A DNA stretch of 64,000 nt from Lachnospiraceae bacterium. Lineage in GTDB: Bacteria > Bacillota > Clostridia > Lachnospirales > Lachnospiraceae. Shown here one piece after another: positions 1 to 8,996 of the stretch. The notes under the pieces were generated by a model, which saw only the letters and a program-made list of their open reading frames with translations, made no database searches and was not told the DNA's origin. Position 1 is the stretch's first letter. Each line of letters opens with the position of its first letter. The stretch lies in contig SVEQ01000007.1 of NCBI GenBank assembly GCA_015057325.1, positions 62,001-126,000 of the forward strand. The letters run 5' to 3'. The translations under genes were made by a program, and so were the position numbers.

Positions 1-882
1 AAACTTAAAGAAGAAAAAGATGTTGTTATTCTTGCTCATTATTATGTTGATGGTGATGTCCAGGAATTAGCTGATTATGTGGGGGATTCTTTCTACCTTG
101 CGAAAGTTGCAACCAAGGTAAAAGAGGCGAATATCCTCTTTTGCGGAGTATCATTTATGGGAGAGAGTGCGAAGCTTCTCAATCCTGAAAAGAGAGTTGT
201 CATGGCAGATGATTGTGCGGATTGTCCTATGGCGCACATGGTTACGAAGGAAAGAATTGCAGAGGTTAGAGAACAGTATGATGACGTGGCGGTAGTTTGC
301 TATGTTAATTCTACAGCAGAGATCAAATCAGTATCTGATGTTTGTGTTACCTCCTCTAATGCTCTTAAGGTTGTTAACAATATTCCGGAGAAGAACATTT
401 TCTTTGTGCCGGATAATAACCTTGGAAGATATATTGCAACAAAGCTTCCTGAGAAGAACTTTATTTTCAACGACGGTTTCTGCCATGTGCATAAGAGCAT
501 TACGGTAGAAGAGGTTAAGAATGCAAAAGAGGCATGCCCGCAGGCAGAGGTGCTTACTCACCCGGAATGTACAATGGACGTGCTTGAGATTTCTGATTTC
601 ATCGGAAGCACATCGGAGATTATAGATTATGCGACTTCATGTAATAAGAAGGAGTTTATCATATGTACTGAAATGGGAGTTTTCTTCGAACTTATGCAGA
701 AGAATCCCGACAAGAAGTTCTACTCTGTAGGACATAGACAGTTCTGTCCGAACATGAAGCTTGTAACTCTTGATAAGGTGCTTAATGCACTTGAGAAAAT
801 GGGACCTGAAGTAACACTTCCTGCTGATATCATGGAAACCGCAAAACGACCGCTTGAGCGAATGCTCGAACTTGCTAAGTAA
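1..882 (+). CDS. nadA: Quinolinate synthase NadA (5' truncated)
   Basis: Condenses iminoaspartate with dihydroxyacetone phosphate to quinolinate, the entry to de novo NAD synthesis, in the cytoplasm with a [4Fe-4S] cluster. The reading frame is open from base 1, so the start lies outside the window and the GTG at 79 is internal. The visible part begins with the NadA signature LAHYYVDGDVQELADYVGDS. Further family blocks follow: FCGVSFMGESAKLLNP, the Cys in ADDCADCPMAHM, HPEC, and near the C-terminus FCPNMKLVTLDKV. These supply the cluster cysteines. The stop overlaps the convergent coiled-coil gene by 8 bases. nadB and nadC are not in view; they may lie upstream of the window. Identification is firm; only the N-terminal residues are missing. 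Confidence 0.95.
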   Translation, partial: KLKEEKDVVILAHYYVDGDVQELADYVGDSFYLAKVATKVKEANILFCGVSFMGESAKLLNPEKRVVMADDCADCPMAHMVTKERIAEVREQYDDVAVVCYVNSTAEIKSVSDVCVTSSNALKVVNNIPEKNIFFVPDNNLGRYIATKLPEKNFIFNDGFCHVHKSITVEEVKNAKEACPQAEVLTHPECTMDVLEISDFIGSTSEIIDYATSCNKKEFIICTEMGVFFELMQKNPDKKFYSVGHRQFCPNMKLVTLDKVLNALEKMGPEVTLPADIMETAKRPLERMLELAK

Positions 883-1189
883 TAAGGTGTCTTTTCCTTA
901 AGGCGTCATTTCGATAGGCAATCGCCGTTTCCATTAACTTATTATATTGTAATACAGCACTTTCGATTTGAGATTCTCGAATCGCGAGTGCTTTTTTTGT
1001 GCTGTTTAACTGAACGTTCATTTCTTGTATCAAGCCTTTGCTTGCATTAAGTTGTAAGTTAAGTTCTTTTATGGTGTGCCTGCTTATTTCAAGCTCATCA
1101 TTTAATGATGTAATCATATTTCTTAAAGCTTCGTTTGTTTTGCGTTCGTTTTCCAATGCGACTATCAGCGCAGGAAGGGCAAAATCCAT
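875..1189 (-). CDS. Small coiled-coil protein of unknown function
   Basis: 104 residues, cytoplasmic, with no signal peptide or membrane segment. Residues about 8-90 show a continuous heptad-like pattern rich in Leu, Glu, Asn and Lys, interrupted only by Asn/Ser, so a long coiled coil is the visible feature. An AAGGA ribosome site lies 7 bases before the ATG. A possible -10 (TATACT) lies about 13 bases upstream of that site on the minus strand. It is convergent with nadA and divergent from the next gene, so it is transcribed alone. I do not recognise the family. The ribosome site and coherent composition argue for a real gene rather than a shadow. Confidence 0.6.
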   Translation of the reverse strand: MDFALPALIVALENERKTNEALRNMITSLNDELEISRHTIKELNLQLNASKGLIQEMNVQLNSTKKALAIRESQIESAVLQYNKLMETAIAYRNDALRKRHLIT

Positions 1190-1272
1190 GACAATTCCTT
1201 TTTATCTAGTATACGGTAACATTTTACATTTTAGAACATAATATGTAGTAAACAAGTATAAGGAAATGCATT

Positions 1273-2187
1273 ATGGCAAAGTGTAAATGTAGTAAGAATC
1301 CGAGAATTGTCAGTAATGCGGTGCGTGGAATTGCTAATTGCGCAAACGGCTGCGTAGATGTGTGCACAAATCCAATGTGTGGTGAGCCAAACAGGCTTAG
1401 TTTAATGGCACCGTTAATCTATGATGAGATAGGAATTAATTTATGTACGACTTTTGAACTTCCTGTTGATATTGCTACAACATATCCGACGGTTACATGT
1501 GCCAAAGCTAAGGTCCTTAATGCAACCTATGTGTATGGCACCGGAGGTGTTACGGTAGAGTCGCTTACAGGACGCCCAAATTGTTATGGGGTTACGCTAT
1601 CTAATATAACAGTTGATTTTGCACTTGATTTGTATGATGCTGCGGGAAGATTAATTGATACAATTAATCCTACGGCAGTTTATCTTCCGTCTGATACAAC
1701 TGCAGCAACTTATGATGCAGAGACTAATCCGTCCGCTGTTGCGCTTGAGATTTTTGCACCGTATGGCTATGCTGTTGAAGAAGGTGCGACAGGCAACACG
1801 CCGTCAATTAATTTTGTCGGTATGACTACGACCAACAACACTCCTGCTCAGGGACTTAATCTTTATGCAATTGCAAAGCTTTTGGATTTTGATGTAGATG
1901 AAAGCGAAGCAACAGTCGGACTTACGATTATTCTTCAGAGTATGTACTATGCAGGCTACAAGGTTAACAGTGCAGGCAGAATAGAGACACCTAAGGGAAG
2001 TATCATTTCACCTGACGATACGGATTGTATCAGATTTGTTGCAGGCAACCTGCTTGATCTTGAGATAAAACCGCTTGACCTTGGTTTTCCAAACAATGAG
2101 CAGAATCTAAAAAATGAATGTAACGTTAATAATTGTGGACAGATGACTTGTGATACAGGCACACCAATCACCGCTCCTACAGATTGA
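1273..2187 (+). CDS. Cys-rich N-terminus protein of unknown function
   Basis: 304 residues with no signal peptide or membrane helix. The first 40 residues hold a dense cysteine cluster (CKC, then CANGCVDVC, then MCG). The last 25 residues hold a second one (ECNVNNCGQMTCDTG). Between them is a Thr/Val/Ala-rich stretch of alternating hydrophobic residues that suggests beta structure (repeated TYPTV, LSNITVDFALDLYD, TTTNNTPAQGLN). An AAGGAAA ribosome site precedes the ATG. A rho-independent terminator follows, so it is a single-gene unit. Cysteines at both ends around a beta-rich core suggest a cross-linked structural protein, for example of a spore or cell surface layer. That is inference, and I do not recognise a named family. 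Confidence 0.7.
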   Translation: MAKCKCSKNPRIVSNAVRGIANCANGCVDVCTNPMCGEPNRLSLMAPLIYDEIGINLCTTFELPVDIATTYPTVTCAKAKVLNATYVYGTGGVTVESLTGRPNCYGVTLSNITVDFALDLYDAAGRLIDTINPTAVYLPSDTTAATYDAETNPSAVALEIFAPYGYAVEEGATGNTPSINFVGMTTTNNTPAQGLNLYAIAKLLDFDVDESEATVGLTIILQSMYYAGYKVNSAGRIETPKGSIISPDDTDCIRFVAGNLLDLEIKPLDLGFPNNEQNLKNECNVNNCGQMTCDTGTPITAPTD

Positions 2188-2205
2188 TTTTTTCTATATT
2201 TTGGC

Positions 2206-2248
2206 AAGGGACTGCAAGGATGTAATGTCATTATTGTGGTCCCTTTTA
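2206..2248 (+). terminator. Rho-independent terminator after the Cys-rich gene
   Basis: AAGGGAC (2206-2212) pairs with GTCCCTT (2239-2245), with further pairing inside the loop (ATGTAATG against CATTAT). A T-rich run follows. It lies 19 bases after the stop of the Cys-rich gene. Confidence 0.65.
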
Positions 2249-2352
2249 ACATGTTTTTTTGTAATTATTAACAATTGTATTTTCCGTTATGAAAGAGTAC
2301 ACTATATATGTAGTGTTACATTGTGTTTTTATTTCGGAAAGGAAGTTGTTTT

Positions 2353-2943
2353 ATGCGTAAGAAATCACACATTTCTTTGGCAAGACACATTGTTAATGTT
2401 GCTGATATGAATAGTTTTCAAAAGCATAAGAAGGCGTTTTATGTCGGAAGTATTCTGCCGGATTGCAAGCCTTCATTTCTGACAAAAAGACATGAGATTA
2501 ATCAGACACTTGATATTTTAGAGAATAAGATGTACAAACTGACCAATGGGTATAAGCATGTTGGCGACATGTCGACGCTTTATTTTACAAGACTTGGTGA
2601 GGTCCTTCACTATATAGCGGATTATTTCACTTATCCGCACAATAAGGAATATCCCGGCAATATGAAGGATCACTGTATCTACGAGGGAGAGTTAAAACAC
2701 AAATTAAGAGCATACATTGCTAAGCTTAATGAGCAGGATATAGAGAAATGGAAAAAGAACATGAATCTTGCTGATTTATCAGGATTTTCAAGCGTTAGTG
2801 ACATTATGGATTTCGTTAAAGCTGAGCATAGGAATTATATTAGAAGAGAAATCCACACGGTTGAACAGGATTGCAGATACATTGTAGGAATCTGTTCTAA
2901 GGTATCTATGGCATTACTTCATATTTGCAACGCGTATGGATAA
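2353..2943 (+). CDS. Zinc-dependent phospholipase C family protein
   Basis: 196 residues from the ATG at 2353, chosen because AAAGGAAG lies 8 bases before it; a GTG 30 bases upstream has no ribosome site. The sequence fits the Zn-dependent phospholipase C/S1-P1-like fold: an N-terminal SHISLARHI, GSILPDCKPS, LHYIADYFTYPHN and a later HCIYEGELKH supply His and Asp residues of the kind that bind zinc in this family. There is no signal peptide, unlike the secreted clostridial toxins. It belongs with the intracellular or unconventionally placed Firmicutes members of unproven substrate. Its stop codon abuts, tail to tail, the stop of the AraC gene on the other strand. Confidence 0.75.
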   Translation: MRKKSHISLARHIVNVADMNSFQKHKKAFYVGSILPDCKPSFLTKRHEINQTLDILENKMYKLTNGYKHVGDMSTLYFTRLGEVLHYIADYFTYPHNKEYPGNMKDHCIYEGELKHKLRAYIAKLNEQDIEKWKKNMNLADLSGFSSVSDIMDFVKAEHRNYIRREIHTVEQDCRYIVGICSKVSMALLHICNAYG

Positions 2944-3705
2944 TTATTCCTCGCCGGTAGGCGTATATTTCTTCGGTGTTGTACCGCAGTACTTTCTAAA
3001 TACCTTGGTGAAATAACTTTGACTTGGGAATGCCAAGGCGTCGGAAATCTGAGCAATCGAATAATTGGAATGAGCAAGCATACTTTTGGCGGTCTCAATT
3101 TTTTTAAGCAGGATGTACTCACTTACAGTGCATCCTGTTTCTTTTTTGAAAATTCTGGAAATGTATGAGCTTGAAAGACCGGTTGCTTCGCTTAAGTCTT
3201 CCATAGTTATTCTTGTTGATAAATGATCGTATATATAGTCAATGCAAGTAATAACCGGTTTAGAGCATATAGAAGCCTTCTGCAATTTGCGCATTTTCTT
3301 TGTGTACGCGATACACATTTCATCATGAAGTTCTGAAATCTCTTTTAGAGTTTTGGCTTTATCCACACGCTGTATATAATAGTCACTCATATTGTAGCTT
3401 TCGGAAAGCTGCAGCCCCTGATTAATGCACATACGTGCAATCATAGCTGTAGAGATGACGAAATGATATTTGAGACTCTGTACAGGATTTTTTGAAAGCG
3501 TACCAAAACCGGGCTTTGTATGGAAAGGTTCCTTACACAATTCAAGAACCTTGGCAACGTCCCCGTTTTTGATGCAACCGTAAAATTCCATTTCCGGTTG
3601 ATAGGGGGCATGTATGATATTGTACTCGCGATGCAAAAACTCCTGATAGGAGATTTTCTCGTCGTGAAAAATGCTTATATCGTGGTGTAAATGTTCGGTA
3701 CTCAT
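2944..3705 (-). CDS. AraC-family transcriptional regulator
   Basis: 253 residues from the ATG at 3705, chosen for the AGGAG site 5-6 bases before it. A longer frame to 3774 lacks such a site. The C-terminal ~100 residues carry both AraC helix-turn-helix units: ITMEDLSEATGLSSSYISRI followed by FKKETGCTVSEY, then YSIAQISDALAFPSQSYFTK and FRKYCGTTPKKY. The N-terminal region (about 1-150) is a helical domain without an obvious cupin, resembling AraC proteins whose sensor part is not recognised. It is divergent from the MIF homologue, about 115 bases apart, so that gene is a likely target. The effector is unknown. Confidence 0.88.
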   Translation of the reverse strand: MSTEHLHHDISIFHDEKISYQEFLHREYNIIHAPYQPEMEFYGCIKNGDVAKVLELCKEPFHTKPGFGTLSKNPVQSLKYHFVISTAMIARMCINQGLQLSESYNMSDYYIQRVDKAKTLKEISELHDEMCIAYTKKMRKLQKASICSKPVITCIDYIYDHLSTRITMEDLSEATGLSSSYISRIFKKETGCTVSEYILLKKIETAKSMLAHSNYSIAQISDALAFPSQSYFTKVFRKYCGTTPKKYTPTGEE

Positions 3706-3821
3706 GGCGCTCTCCTGTTCTTGAAAATGAGATTTTATGGGTATAATTATAATGGATTTTCCTTGAAGCGACAAGTGATATGTGCTACACTTTATTTAGT
3801 ATTTTATTGGGAGGTTTTGCT

Positions 3822-4163
3822 ATGCCATTTATTAATTCTAAGGTTACTGTTCCGGTAAGTCCGGACAAAGAAGAAAGTATCAAATCACAGCTTGGAAAAG
3901 CATGCAGCATTATCGGTAAGCCTGAAACTTATGTAATGATCGGCTTTGAAGATGGATATTCGCTTTATTTCGGCGGCGAGAAGCTTGACAAGGGTGCTTA
4001 TATATCAGTTGATGTATATGGTGGCGGCAACTCGGCAGCATTTAACAATATGACACAAAAGATATGTGAGATATTTGAAAATGAGCTCGGAATACCGGGA
4101 AGAAATATATATGTAGAGTATCGTACAACTCCAGACTGGGGCTGGGACGGACGTAATTTCTAG
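3822..4163 (+). CDS. MIF-family tautomerase homologue
   Basis: 113 residues from the ATG at 3822, chosen for the GGGAGG site 7 bases upstream; starting here leaves Pro as the second residue. The protein aligns end to end with macrophage migration inhibitory factor and phenylpyruvate tautomerase. It has the N-terminal MPFI with the catalytic Pro exposed after Met removal, an IGKPETYVMI block that includes the family Lys, a Gly-rich VYGGGN segment and a C-terminal WGWDGRNF matching the eukaryotic VGWNxSTF ending. The family catalyses keto-enol tautomerisation of phenylpyruvate-like substrates as a trimer; the physiological role in bacteria is unclear. No signal peptide. The divergent AraC gene is a candidate regulator. 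Confidence 0.85.
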   Translation: MPFINSKVTVPVSPDKEESIKSQLGKACSIIGKPETYVMIGFEDGYSLYFGGEKLDKGAYISVDVYGGGNSAAFNNMTQKICEIFENELGIPGRNIYVEYRTTPDWGWDGRNF

Positions 4164-4189
4164 ACTGTTAGAACAAAGGGAGTAGTGGG

Positions 4190-5458
4190 GTGAAGGTTTT
4201 TGCGTTTGACAGATTTAAAGTTTTTGTGGTGTCAGGGGTAATCATTTTTTCTGTGCTTTTGACATCTTGTTCTTCAAAGGATAAGCCTGCTGATACGACT
4301 GAAACGTCTCAAACAGAGATAACTGCCGTTGAGGAAACTACGCAAGAATTGACTGAGGAAACTACAACCGAAGAGATTGACGAATATGCAAGCACGATAA
4401 ATGATATAATGGACTACATGACTTTAGAAGAGAAAGTCGCACAGCTGTTTATTGTTTATCCGGAAGCGTTGGTTCCCGGTGTTAATTGTGTTACGGCAGC
4501 GGGAGAGGCCACAAAGGAATCTATTAATAACATTCCTGTCGGTGGTGTAATATATATGTCCGAGAATCTTAGGAATCCCGAACAGACAAAGAGTATGCTT
4601 ACTAACATTCAAAGTTATAGCATCGAGCGGACGGGACTTCCTATTTTGTTGTGCGTTGATGAAGAAGGCGGACAGATTGCTCGTATTGCAAGTAATCCGG
4701 CATTTGCTATAGAAGATGTTGGTGACATGTCTTTAATTGGTGCAAGCAAAGACTCAATGAATGCTTATGATGTGGGTGCTTATATCGGCAAGTATTTGCA
4801 TGAGCTCGGGTTTAACCTTGATTTTGCACCGGACGTTGATGTGAAAAGTTCGACCTTTAATCCGCTTATACAAAGACGTGCATTTTCCGATGACCCGGAA
4901 GTTGTCGCAGATATGGCAAGCAAGTATTTAAAGGGATTAAATGATAACGGTCTCGTAGGTGTCTATAAGCATTTTCCGGGGCATGGTTCTACTTCAGGTG
5001 ATCCTCATAAGGGTTATGCATTTACCAATATGACACTTGATGATTTAAAAAAAAGTGATTTAATACCTTTCCAAAAAGGAATTGATGATGGGGTTTCGGC
5101 TATAATGGTAGGACATATTTCGCTTCCTAACATAATTACAGACGGAACGCCGGCTTCCCTTTCTGCAGAGATAATTGATGGCCTTTTGCGAAATGATATG
5201 GGTTATGAAGGCGTTGTGATAACCGATGCCATGAATATGAATGCGATTAATGACAAATATACGCCGAAGGAAGCTGCGGTAATGGCTATTGAGGCAGGTG
5301 CTGATATAGTATTGATGTCCAAGGATTTTAGAGCAGCATATCAGGGCATTTTAGAAGAAGTTGAGTCAGGACGGATAAGTGAAGAAAGAATTGATGAGTC
5401 TGTTGAAAGAATAGTAAGACTCAAACTTGAAATTAAAGACGCAAATAACGAAAATTAA
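4190..5458 (+). CDS. Glycoside hydrolase family 3 lipoprotein (NagZ-like)
   Basis: 422 residues starting at a GTG behind AGGGAG. A hydrophobic signal with lipobox LTSC places it outside the membrane as a lipoprotein. A Thr/Glu-rich linker follows to about residue 65. The rest is a GH3 TIM barrel of the beta-N-acetylhexosaminidase type: LDFAPDVDV, the KHFPGHGSTSGDPHKGY loop carrying the His of the NagZ His/Asp dyad, and GVVITDAMNMNA carrying the presumed nucleophile Asp. It probably removes terminal N-acetylglucosamine from peptidoglycan fragments or glycans. It is a single-domain enzyme, lacking the C-terminal domains of longer Bacillus NagZ. A weak hairpin with a short T run follows the stop. 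Confidence 0.9.
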   Translation: MKVFAFDRFKVFVVSGVIIFSVLLTSCSSKDKPADTTETSQTEITAVEETTQELTEETTTEEIDEYASTINDIMDYMTLEEKVAQLFIVYPEALVPGVNCVTAAGEATKESINNIPVGGVIYMSENLRNPEQTKSMLTNIQSYSIERTGLPILLCVDEEGGQIARIASNPAFAIEDVGDMSLIGASKDSMNAYDVGAYIGKYLHELGFNLDFAPDVDVKSSTFNPLIQRRAFSDDPEVVADMASKYLKGLNDNGLVGVYKHFPGHGSTSGDPHKGYAFTNMTLDDLKKSDLIPFQKGIDDGVSAIMVGHISLPNIITDGTPASLSAEIIDGLLRNDMGYEGVVITDAMNMNAINDKYTPKEAAVMAIEAGADIVLMSKDFRAAYQGILEEVESGRISEERIDESVERIVRLKLEIKDANNEN

Positions 5459-5514
5459 AGGCGCATTGCACTTGTGCTTTTATCAATAAAAAACTATAAT
5501 AAGGTAGTGATGAT

Positions 5515-5955
5515 ATGGTTCGAGAAGATAATGTCAAAATGATGAGTCGGGTTGCCATCTATGAGAAAAATGAAGGCAAGAAAGAAATCCCGATGAACAG
5601 TTTTTATAAAGGTGACTATGTAAGGCTTTATGCCTTGAAGGCGGTAATTAATGCAACAATTGCTTTTGTGTTGATTGCCGGTATAGTTGTTGTATATAAG
5701 CTTGATTTTATTTTGGCAAATGTATTAAAAATTGATTATAAACAGTGGGCACTGTATATAGGCGGTGCTTATGCTGTTTGGGTAATAATATATTGGCTGG
5801 TAGCCTTTTTGGTTTATTCTGCGAGATATGAGAAGGCAAGACCTAACATCATTATTTACAATCACCATTTGAAGAAACTTTGTGAAATGGCTGAGACAGA
5901 GATAGTTAAAACAAAAGGAGGAGTTGTAATCAGTGACGACTTTATTGACTTTTAG
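5515..5955 (+). CDS. Small two-helix membrane protein, c-di-AMP operon
   Basis: 146 residues with two membrane segments (about 43-65 and 80-104) and a charged C-terminal tail. An AAGGTAG site precedes the ATG; internal Met codons at positions 9-10 and 27 leave the exact start open. Its end overlaps the next gene by 23 bases, which implies translational coupling. It is the first gene of the run that contains cdaA and cdaR. I do not recognise the family. Position suggests an accessory membrane factor of the c-di-AMP unit, but nothing in the sequence proves it. Confidence 0.7.
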   Translation: MVREDNVKMMSRVAIYEKNEGKKEIPMNSFYKGDYVRLYALKAVINATIAFVLIAGIVVVYKLDFILANVLKIDYKQWALYIGGAYAVWVIIYWLVAFLVYSARYEKARPNIIIYNHHLKKLCEMAETEIVKTKGGVVISDDFIDF

Positions 5956-6865
5956 GGAGAACGTTAAAGGGTTCTTCGGACGGTATGACTTTGTAATAAC
6001 TCCAATTTTGAAATTTATATTGGCATTTATTGTTTTTCATACACTGGATGTAGGATTTGGATATTGGGCGATTCTTGGGAATCCTATAGTGATTCTTATG
6101 CTTTCTGCAATATGCGCCTTTTTGCCAAGTGAGGTTATAACGGCAATTGGCGGTGTGATTATCGTAATGGAATCATTTAAAGTTTCGATTGATGTCGGAG
6201 TTTTGGCGGTTGCTATGATAATTATTTTCTACTGCGGTTATATGAGGTTTGTTCCTCAAACCGGAATTATCGTTCTTTTGGTTCCTATTCTTAATACGAT
6301 TCATTTGACTTATGCACTTCCGATATTGCTTGGATTTATTGTCGGTCCTGCGGCGATTGTGCCTGCTATATTTGGTTTGCTGCTTGATTATTGTGAGGGC
6401 AGTCTTTCGGATATTGTTAAGGTTATGGCGGCTTCGACGGAAGAAGATACAGCGGTATCGGGATATCAGTATGTGATTAATGGGTTTGTTACTAACAAGG
6501 AGTTGTTGTATTCCTTTGTTGTTATGGCATTTGTAATTCTTGTTACATATTGTATTTACAGGTTATCTTTCGAACACGCATGGATTATTTCTTTTGTCGT
6601 TGGTGGAATACTTAATATTACGCTTTTCCTTATCGGTAATGTGCTTGTGCTTATCAATGTTGATATACTTCCGATAGTTTATGGAACAATCATTGGAATA
6701 GTCATTGCGGTTATTGTTCAGTTCTGTAAGGGAATTGTAGATTACCAGAGAACGGAGCTTTTGCAGTTTGAGGATGACGAATATTATTATTACGTTAAGG
6801 CAATTCCGAAAATGTCGATTTCGGGTTCAAACAAGAATATTAAGCATATTAATTCCAAATCTTGA
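5933..6865 (+). CDS. Polytopic membrane protein upstream of cdaA
   Basis: 310 residues starting at GTG behind GGAGGAG, overlapping the preceding gene. About eight to ten hydrophobic segments fill residues 18-280, followed by a short charged tail with a run of Glu/Asp/Tyr (about residue 280) and Lys. No transporter signature or catalytic motif is visible. It is 21 bases upstream of cdaA and in the same operon, so a link to c-di-AMP signalling, turgor or wall homeostasis is inferred from context only. It is not a recognised ABC or MFS permease. Confidence 0.7.
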   Translation: MTTLLTFRENVKGFFGRYDFVITPILKFILAFIVFHTLDVGFGYWAILGNPIVILMLSAICAFLPSEVITAIGGVIIVMESFKVSIDVGVLAVAMIIIFYCGYMRFVPQTGIIVLLVPILNTIHLTYALPILLGFIVGPAAIVPAIFGLLLDYCEGSLSDIVKVMAASTEEDTAVSGYQYVINGFVTNKELLYSFVVMAFVILVTYCIYRLSFEHAWIISFVVGGILNITLFLIGNVLVLINVDILPIVYGTIIGIVIAVIVQFCKGIVDYQRTELLQFEDDEYYYYVKAIPKMSISGSNKNIKHINSKS

Positions 6866-6886
6866 TAATGAAAATGGAGAGTAGTT

Positions 6887-7756
6887 TTGTTGGGGCAGAT
6901 TCATAATTATTTAACAACATATTTTGATTGGTTTTACATACCGAGAATGAAAGTGACAGACGCGATTGAGATTCTCTTTATTGCGGTAATAGTCTATTAC
7001 GTTATGGTATGGTTTAAAAAGACGCGTGCATGGACGCTGTTTAAAGGAATACTCATTCTTCTTATTTTTATGGGTATATCTGCAATCTTTGGTTTTAACA
7101 CGCTGCTTTGGATATTCCGTAATACCATTCGTGAAGGTATTATAGCGGTTATTATCATTTTCCAGCCTGAATTTAGAAGAGCCTTGGAACAGTTGGGAAG
7201 AAAGAAGTTCATTTCTTCGTTGTTTACGGGTGATAACGCAGAGCAGGGTAGAAGAATTGATAAGAAAGTATTAAATGATATAACAAAGGCAGCTTATGCT
7301 ATGTCTGAAGTTAAGACCGGTGCACTTATCGTTATAGAGCAGGAAGTCCGTTTGGGCGATTACGAGAGAACGGGAATTGCTATTGATGCGGTTGTGTCAA
7401 GTCAGTTGCTTATCAATATATTTGAGCATAACACTCCGTTGCATGACGGTGCGGTTCTTATTAGAAATGACAGGGTAGTTAGTGCTACATGTTATTTGCC
7501 GCTTTCAGATAATCTTGATATCAATAAGGCGTATGGCACAAGACATAGAGCGGCTCTTGGTATAAGTGAAGTATCGGACAGTATAACAGTAATTGTTTCG
7601 GAGGAGACAGGTGCTGTTTCGTTAGCATGCAATGGTGAATTATATCGAGATCTTTCCAGAGAAGATTTTGTTGACAAGATTGAAAGACTGGGCAAGAATG
7701 AGCCTTTTGCCCGCAAGATAAAAATGTGGAAAGGTCGTGGTAAACGTGAAAAATAA
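6887..7756 (+). CDS. cdaA: Diadenylate cyclase CdaA
   Basis: Makes cyclic di-AMP from two ATP at the membrane, controlling potassium and osmolyte uptake and wall integrity. 289 residues beginning at tandem TTG codons behind GGAGAG; either TTG could be used. Three hydrophobic segments (about 20-95) precede a DAC domain (about 110-270). The domain has both catalytic motifs: DGA in HDGAVLI and RHR in GTRHRAALGISE. The 3' end overlaps cdaR, the usual regulatory partner. In many Firmicutes glmM follows cdaR; here an HPr gene does. Identification is firm. Confidence 0.96.
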   Translation: MLGQIHNYLTTYFDWFYIPRMKVTDAIEILFIAVIVYYVMVWFKKTRAWTLFKGILILLIFMGISAIFGFNTLLWIFRNTIREGIIAVIIIFQPEFRRALEQLGRKKFISSLFTGDNAEQGRRIDKKVLNDITKAAYAMSEVKTGALIVIEQEVRLGDYERTGIAIDAVVSSQLLINIFEHNTPLHDGAVLIRNDRVVSATCYLPLSDNLDINKAYGTRHRAALGISEVSDSITVIVSEETGAVSLACNGELYRDLSREDFVDKIERLGKNEPFARKIKMWKGRGKREK

Positions 7757-8975
7757 AATTTTTGAAAATATAGGCCTTAAGTTTTTGGCGTTGATTATTG
7801 CTGCGGTTATATGGATTGTTGTAGCTAATATTGATGACTACAAAACTACAAGACAGATTTCCGGAGTTGAGATTGAGTTTATCAACGGCGAAGCAATAAC
7901 CGATAATAACATGGTATATGAAGTTCCTGAAGGAACAACAGTAGATATTATAGTTAAGGGTAGAAGAAAGGTTGTTGAGGGGCTGTCAAGTATGGATTTT
8001 CATGCGGTAGCTGATCTTTCGAAAATGTCAATGACTAATGCCGTTACTATTGTTGTTAGTGCCAACAACAGTTATGTGGCAAGAGACATTAATATTACTT
8101 GCAAAGAGAATACAGTCAATGTTGCTGTTGAAAAGAAGATAGAGAGTCAGATGGCAATAAATGTCAGAACCAGTTCTGAAGTTGCAGATGGTTATGCAAT
8201 TAGAAGTAAGACGCCAACTCCTAATTTAATTACTGTAACGGGAGCGGAAAGCGTTATTGACATGATAAGTGAAGTTGTTGTGGATGTGGATGTATCAGGT
8301 GCCAGCGCAGATCTTACTGCAAATTCGGAACCGATATTCTTAAGTAAGAGTGGAGAGGTTATAGACTCTGCAAAATTTGAATATGACGTCAAGACTGTTG
8401 ATGTAACAATTGAGGTGGCAAAGACAAAAGATCTTGCACTTAAGATTAAGGCAGCGGGAGAACCCAAAGAAGGTTATGCGATTGCAGGTATTGATTACCA
8501 GCCTACAAGCATTACTGTGGTTGGCGATGAATCTGATCTTGCAAAGGTTGATGAAATACTTATTGATGATATAGATGTTACGGACTTAACAAAGGATTTG
8601 GAAACTTCGGTACAAATTGCGGATTATCTTCCTAACGGAATTACTGTTGTTGGTTCAACGGAAGAGATTATGGTTAAGATAATGATTGAGGAATTGGTGG
8701 AGAAAAATATGATAATAACTTCTGATTCCATCAACATAGTCGGGCGTAACGAAGAGTACAGTTATGAGTTTTTAAGCGGCAACAGTTATTCGCTGAAGTT
8801 AAAGGGGCTTAAAGACAAACTTGACAACCTGATAGTAACCAATCTGATACCAAGTATAGATGTTACCGATTGCGGACCGGGAAGACATTCTTTTGTGGTT
8901 AACATGCGAGAAATAGCGGGAGTTGAATATTTGGATACAATTACCGTTGATATTGAGATTAAGCAAAATGAATAA
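7746..8975 (+). CDS. cdaR: YbbR-domain regulator CdaR
   Basis: 409 residues from the GTG at 7746; an in-frame GTG nine bases earlier sits too close to the AAAGG site. One N-terminal membrane anchor (about 9-28, LALIIAAVIWIVVANI) is followed by an extracellular part made of repeated YbbR domains. The domain motif shows as VPEGTTVDIIVKGR, a PNLITVTGAESVI unit and a PTSITVVGDESDL unit. Family members bind CdaA and modulate its cyclase activity from outside the membrane. The gene overlaps cdaA by 11 bases. The last repeat is diverged but still recognisable. Confidence 0.93.
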   Translation: MKNKIFENIGLKFLALIIAAVIWIVVANIDDYKTTRQISGVEIEFINGEAITDNNMVYEVPEGTTVDIIVKGRRKVVEGLSSMDFHAVADLSKMSMTNAVTIVVSANNSYVARDINITCKENTVNVAVEKKIESQMAINVRTSSEVADGYAIRSKTPTPNLITVTGAESVIDMISEVVVDVDVSGASADLTANSEPIFLSKSGEVIDSAKFEYDVKTVDVTIEVAKTKDLALKIKAAGEPKEGYAIAGIDYQPTSITVVGDESDLAKVDEILIDDIDVTDLTKDLETSVQIADYLPNGITVVGSTEEIMVKIMIEELVEKNMIITSDSINIVGRNEEYSYEFLSGNSYSLKLKGLKDKLDNLIVTNLIPSIDVTDCGPGRHSFVVNMREIAGVEYLDTITVDIEIKQNE

Positions 8976-8996
8976 CTAACCGGAAGGAGGGGTTTT

